Assembly (NCBI GenBank): GCA_001766655.1
Contig: MJCC01000001.1
Location: forward strand, 524,724 to 588,723
Length of the DNA stretch: 64,000 nt
Source: Phytomonas francai
Lineage: Eukaryota > Euglenozoa > Kinetoplastea > Trypanosomatida > Trypanosomatidae
Reading direction: 5' to 3'
Both the position numbers and the translations under genes were made by a program. Shown in pieces: positions 61,056 to 64,000 of this stretch. The notes under the pieces were generated by a model that saw only the letters and a program-made list of their open reading frames with translations, made no database searches and was not told where the DNA came from. The first letter of the stretch is position 1; each line of letters starts with the position of its first letter.

Positions 61056-62669
61056 ATGAATCCATATACACAGACTAGTGTTGCGCTTCTCATGTTTACT
61101 ATCAATCTGTATTGGATCGCTGCACTTTTTACCATCTTTCTTAGAGCTAAGGAGCCCCATTTCCAGCAGCTAACTCAATACAGTGGGCGCTTAGCCCCTG
61201 CAGCTTCTTACTCCAGCAATAACGAAAAAGATGAAAAGAAAACCCGCAGAGCGGTAGTTGACGTTCCAGACCAGGGCAGGGCACGGGCCAGCTTACCTGC
61301 GGTACAGGTTCAGCCTATGAAGGCATCGGCGAAGAGCATTCGGCATATTGTTTCGATAGTTGGGTGGGTGCGAAGCTCTGTTCTCGGGCGTATGTGGATA
61401 GGTCGTCGGGATAGCTTCTGCATCTTTTACCTTAGTGGGATTCTTACCTGCGCTTGCATTTGGGGCGTGATATTGACGCGCTTCACTCCGTTTTCACTGA
61501 CGAAATCAAACATGCCTGCACTGCTACGCGTCGAGACCTGCCTGCCTCTCTTAGCATTTTCCATTCACATCTTGGTGCGCTTAGCGGAGTGTTTAATACT
61601 GCAAGAATTTCGAGACCAAAAAGAGGACCGCATGTTATTGTTTGCGACTCTTGCTGGGAGCTCTTTTTATATTTTTGCCCCTCTTTCTAGCAACGGCGCG
61701 TTGATTTACTCCATCTCTTTTTGGGGCTGTGGCGCTCCATCCGGTGGGACGTCGGAAGATGTCTCGATCGGTGCCTCTTTTGACTGCTCCATAGCAGATT
61801 CTTTCCAATCCTACAATCTCAGTCGTTCAGTTCGACTGCTAATGTGGCTTCTCTTCACGACCCACATCCTAGTGCAACTACTGCAAGTTCTCCACCACCG
61901 AATCTTATCGGAACTACGCCGTTCATCTCCTACCTTGTCAGGGGAAGACCTTCCACCGATAATTTTCTCTGCAGTGAAGCTGCTTTCGATGTTTGGTTCG
62001 AACTCCTTTTCTCGTAATCGCAAGGGCGGTTTTCGTGAAAATGAGGATGAAACTGATAGTAGACTTCAACTAATCTTTGAGGGCTGGCGTGGTTCCAATG
62101 GAAATAATTTCGGTGCTAAAGCATCTAGAACCTCTGGAAGACCGGGTTTATTGACTGGAGGCGGGATGCCGGATCGTCGTGTGTGGACCTATCGATTCCC
62201 GCAACGGCTTCTGTTTTCCTACATACAGGAGCCACATTACAGCTGCGAGATTGTGATGTACGCGATTAATTTGATAGCAATGCTTGTGTTATTCCTATCA
62301 CTCTTCCCTCGCCACGTATCTTTGAACCCTTCGGGAAAGTCTGTGCATACGCCGACTGTCCCACTTGGGCCTTCTACTTCATTTTTCCTGGCTGAGCGTA
62401 TAGCCTGGATGCAAGTATCTGCTGCATTTTTGGTAGGATTATTTACGCTATGCAATCTTGCCATTACCTCAAGCGAACATCAAAGGTTTTGGTGGTACCT
62501 CAATTCGATCAGGAGGGAGGTGCGGTGGGCCATAAACCAGCCTCATGTCGCTAAGCAGCAAGCTGCTAGTCAAGATAGACTAGGCTCCGGCGAGGCTTGC
62601 GAGACGATTAGGAAGCTCACGCAGCATGAGCCGGTGCCCAAATGGCGCCTTTTTCCATTTATATATTAA
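61056..62669 (+). CDS. Polyprenol reductase-like membrane protein (SRD5A family)
   Basis: A 537-residue multi-pass protein. Hydrophobic helices lie at about 9-29, 121-143, 157-176, 188-206, 260-280, 398-420 and 450-472. The C-terminal steroid 5-alpha-reductase domain is recognisable: LLAFSIHILVRLAECLIL (about 163-180; human family members have LFxLHxLRRLYECLxV), EPHYSCEIVMYAINL (about 392-406; PHYxAEI in SRD5A3), SSEHQRFW and the end VPKWRLFPFIY, close to the PKxRxAFxPFxF end of the family. SRD5A3-type enzymes work in the ER on polyprenol to make dolichol for N-glycans and GPI anchors. The usual length is about 300-320 residues; the excess lies in two hydrophilic loops (about 45-115 and 280-380). 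The catalytic Glu and His-containing motifs appear kept. The steroid substrate is unlikely in a protist. Confidence 0.7.
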   Translation: MNPYTQTSVALLMFTINLYWIAALFTIFLRAKEPHFQQLTQYSGRLAPAASYSSNNEKDEKKTRRAVVDVPDQGRARASLPAVQVQPMKASAKSIRHIVSIVGWVRSSVLGRMWIGRRDSFCIFYLSGILTCACIWGVILTRFTPFSLTKSNMPALLRVETCLPLLAFSIHILVRLAECLILQEFRDQKEDRMLLFATLAGSSFYIFAPLSSNGALIYSISFWGCGAPSGGTSEDVSIGASFDCSIADSFQSYNLSRSVRLLMWLLFTTHILVQLLQVLHHRILSELRRSSPTLSGEDLPPIIFSAVKLLSMFGSNSFSRNRKGGFRENEDETDSRLQLIFEGWRGSNGNNFGAKASRTSGRPGLLTGGGMPDRRVWTYRFPQRLLFSYIQEPHYSCEIVMYAINLIAMLVLFLSLFPRHVSLNPSGKSVHTPTVPLGPSTSFFLAERIAWMQVSAAFLVGLFTLCNLAITSSEHQRFWWYLNSIRREVRWAINQPHVAKQQAASQDRLGSGEACETIRKLTQHEPVPKWRLFPFIY

Positions 62670-62869
62670 CAGGCGTCTCTTGTGAAAACTTATTTAGCTA
62701 TCTCGAGAAGTAGCAAAGAAGGGGGCGCCACGAGAGGTATGACAATGGCGACGACAAAATAACTGTAGTAGGTACTAGTTTTTTTTTGACTCGGTAAATT
62801 ACTTGGCTCAGGATATGAATATACTTTTCCTCCCTTATTTGATTATATTTATTTACCGAAAAGGAAATC

Positions 62870-64000
62870 ATGCCTCCGTTGGTCTCTAACTACACGTTTT
62901 CGGATTTCCTGCTCCGTCTGCAGCGTAGTCCGACGTCACATATGAGTCTTCTCTATCACAAGCACAGCCAGTTGTTTCGTGGTCGTCCTGACATGTTCAC
63001 GAAGTCAGTTCTCTCTGTTACTTGGGAACGGTCGTTAGCGCTGCTCGACGCCGCGTACTACTCACAACCCATAGAGGTGGAAACCTATGACGGTGTCCTT
63101 AGGCGGATGCTTCTGCATTCTAAACACGTTTCACAGACGGGCTCTGGGCAAATGGTAGGCTGGAAACCAGCGATGCGTGTGTTTTCAGAAGCTATTTTAG
63201 CGCACGGGAAAGCCGTTCCAACACACATGTTCGTCTCAACTCTTCGGCTCCTCGCGCCGCACCGTCGCGCGGTCGCCGCGCTCAAGATTCTTCAACTAGC
63301 CCAAGCGAATGAAAAACTCACCAAGCCGATGCTTGTTGATGCCGCCCACGCCTGTGCAACGCAGGATAACTGGGAACAAGCTTTACACTTACTTATGCAC
63401 CTCCACAAGGATGATCCAAGCTATATCTCGGGAGCCATTCAGAGCCTCCGGCCTGAGGGGACAGACGCGTTGACTGCGCAGAGAGCGCAGCATTCCGTCT
63501 TGCCAGAAACGCTGCGGCCCGACGCAACTCAGTGGCATATACTTTGCGTGCTCAACGATGTCGTCAGTAGTGTGCCATGGGAAGTGGCGCTTAAAAACAA
63601 GCTATGCTACTCATACCTAAGCTACCTCACTGCCAGCACCGTCCTGACCGCCGAGGAAAAAGCGCAGGCGCTCGGCAGGGCAATCCGGCAGCTTCCGTGG
63701 AACGTTACGATGGCGCTGCTCAGAAAATACACCGAGCCAGATCTGCTGCTCGACGCTGAGTGGAAACAGCTGAGCCTAGAGTTGCCATCCCCCTCTGTAG
63801 AATTCGAGGAACCTATTAGAAAAGAGGTCAACCCTACAAAAGGTCATTACAAGGGAAAGCTCAAAAAAATGCGTAGGAAAGTCGACAGAGGAGGCAAACC
63901 CGTCGAGGATGCAGAAAACGCGCCTAAGGAAAGTTGTACGAGGGACTCGGGGGCCGTCGCGCGAGAACGATCCGGTTCCCGCCCCATGACGCCCGAGGAA
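62870..64000 (+). CDS. Edge-truncated alpha-solenoid protein, PPR-like
   Basis: An open frame begins with ATG at 62870 and runs 377 codons to the right edge without a stop. The protein starts MPPLVSNYTFSDFLLRLQRS and is all-helical. Repeats of about 35 residues, such as RAVAALKILQLAQANEKLTKP and MLVDAAHACATQDNWEQALHLLMHL, are typical of pentatricopeptide-like solenoids, a large class of mitochondrial RNA-binding proteins in trypanosomatids. After about residue 300 it becomes very basic (KGHYKGKLKKMRRKVDRGGK), then acidic-polar. The gene end lies outside the window. The PPR label is tentative, since the repeats are divergent. Confidence 0.7.
   Translation, partial: MPPLVSNYTFSDFLLRLQRSPTSHMSLLYHKHSQLFRGRPDMFTKSVLSVTWERSLALLDAAYYSQPIEVETYDGVLRRMLLHSKHVSQTGSGQMVGWKPAMRVFSEAILAHGKAVPTHMFVSTLRLLAPHRRAVAALKILQLAQANEKLTKPMLVDAAHACATQDNWEQALHLLMHLHKDDPSYISGAIQSLRPEGTDALTAQRAQHSVLPETLRPDATQWHILCVLNDVVSSVPWEVALKNKLCYSYLSYLTASTVLTAEEKAQALGRAIRQLPWNVTMALLRKYTEPDLLLDAEWKQLSLELPSPSVEFEEPIRKEVNPTKGHYKGKLKKMRRKVDRGGKPVEDAENAPKESCTRDSGAVARERSGSRPMTPEE

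Noticed and set aside
61995..62010. GGTTCGAACTCC, a perfect match to the tRNA T-arm / B box
   Set aside because: It lies inside the coding frame of the polyprenol-reductase-like gene and there is no matching acceptor stem, D arm or anticodon arm upstream.

Overview
This window looks like nuclear DNA of a trypanosomatid (kinetoplastid) protist. The evidence is intronless genes packed head to tail on one strand over long distances, a single change of coding strand, AT-rich spacers full of pyrimidine and A/T homopolymers (the raw material of trans-splicing and polyadenylation), a histone H1 reduced to a short Lys/Ala/Pro tail, and a ribosomal P0 ending in DDFGMGGLF. The standard genetic code fits. 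Spacers and many third codon positions are AT-leaning, so a Leishmania-like genome is unlikely. I cannot name the genus.

Left block (1-11856, all minus strand): an edge-truncated ORF, eIF2B delta, a coiled-coil protein, a probably N-myristoylated protein, histone H1, a STRAP-type WD40 protein and CCT beta.

Divergent strand-switch region (about 11857-14658): transcription should start here in both directions. It holds no intact gene. It does hold a decayed cation-diffusion-facilitator (ZnT5/7-type zinc transporter) relic on the minus strand, and two long C tracts (20 and 21 bases) bracketing a GC-rich segment of about 260 bp.

Right block (14659-64000, all plus strand), in order: USP-type deubiquitinase; RNase III-fold protein without catalytic residues; LRR protein; ARM-like protein; SAM/CCCH/KH/pseudo-helicase RNA-binding protein; arginyl-tRNA synthetase; F-box/JmjC protein; an uncharacterised helical protein; a Pro-tailed protein; a long coiled-coil protein; an STE11-like kinase; ribosomal P0; a small alpha/beta protein; choline/ethanolamine kinase; a Schlafen-type AlbA_2 protein; ESCRT-III Vps2; Noc1/Mak21; proteasome Rpn3; a large protein with cyclic-nucleotide-binding folds; a beta-sandwich/coiled-coil protein; a small mitochondrial-type one-TM protein; a polyprenol-reductase-like membrane protein; and an alpha-solenoid protein running off the right edge.

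As is normal in trypanosomatids, neighbours are co-transcribed but not functionally related. Themes that recur are translation (eIF2B, ArgRS, P0, Noc1), protein turnover (USP, Rpn3, F-box, Vps2, CCT) and lipid or dolichol metabolism (ethanolamine kinase, polyprenol reductase). No tRNA, rRNA, transposon or CRISPR array was recognised. The most notable signals are the zinc-transporter relic at the head of the leftward unit, the paired C tracts, several enzyme folds that have lost catalytic residues, and sharp GC-rich islands inside otherwise AT-leaning genes.
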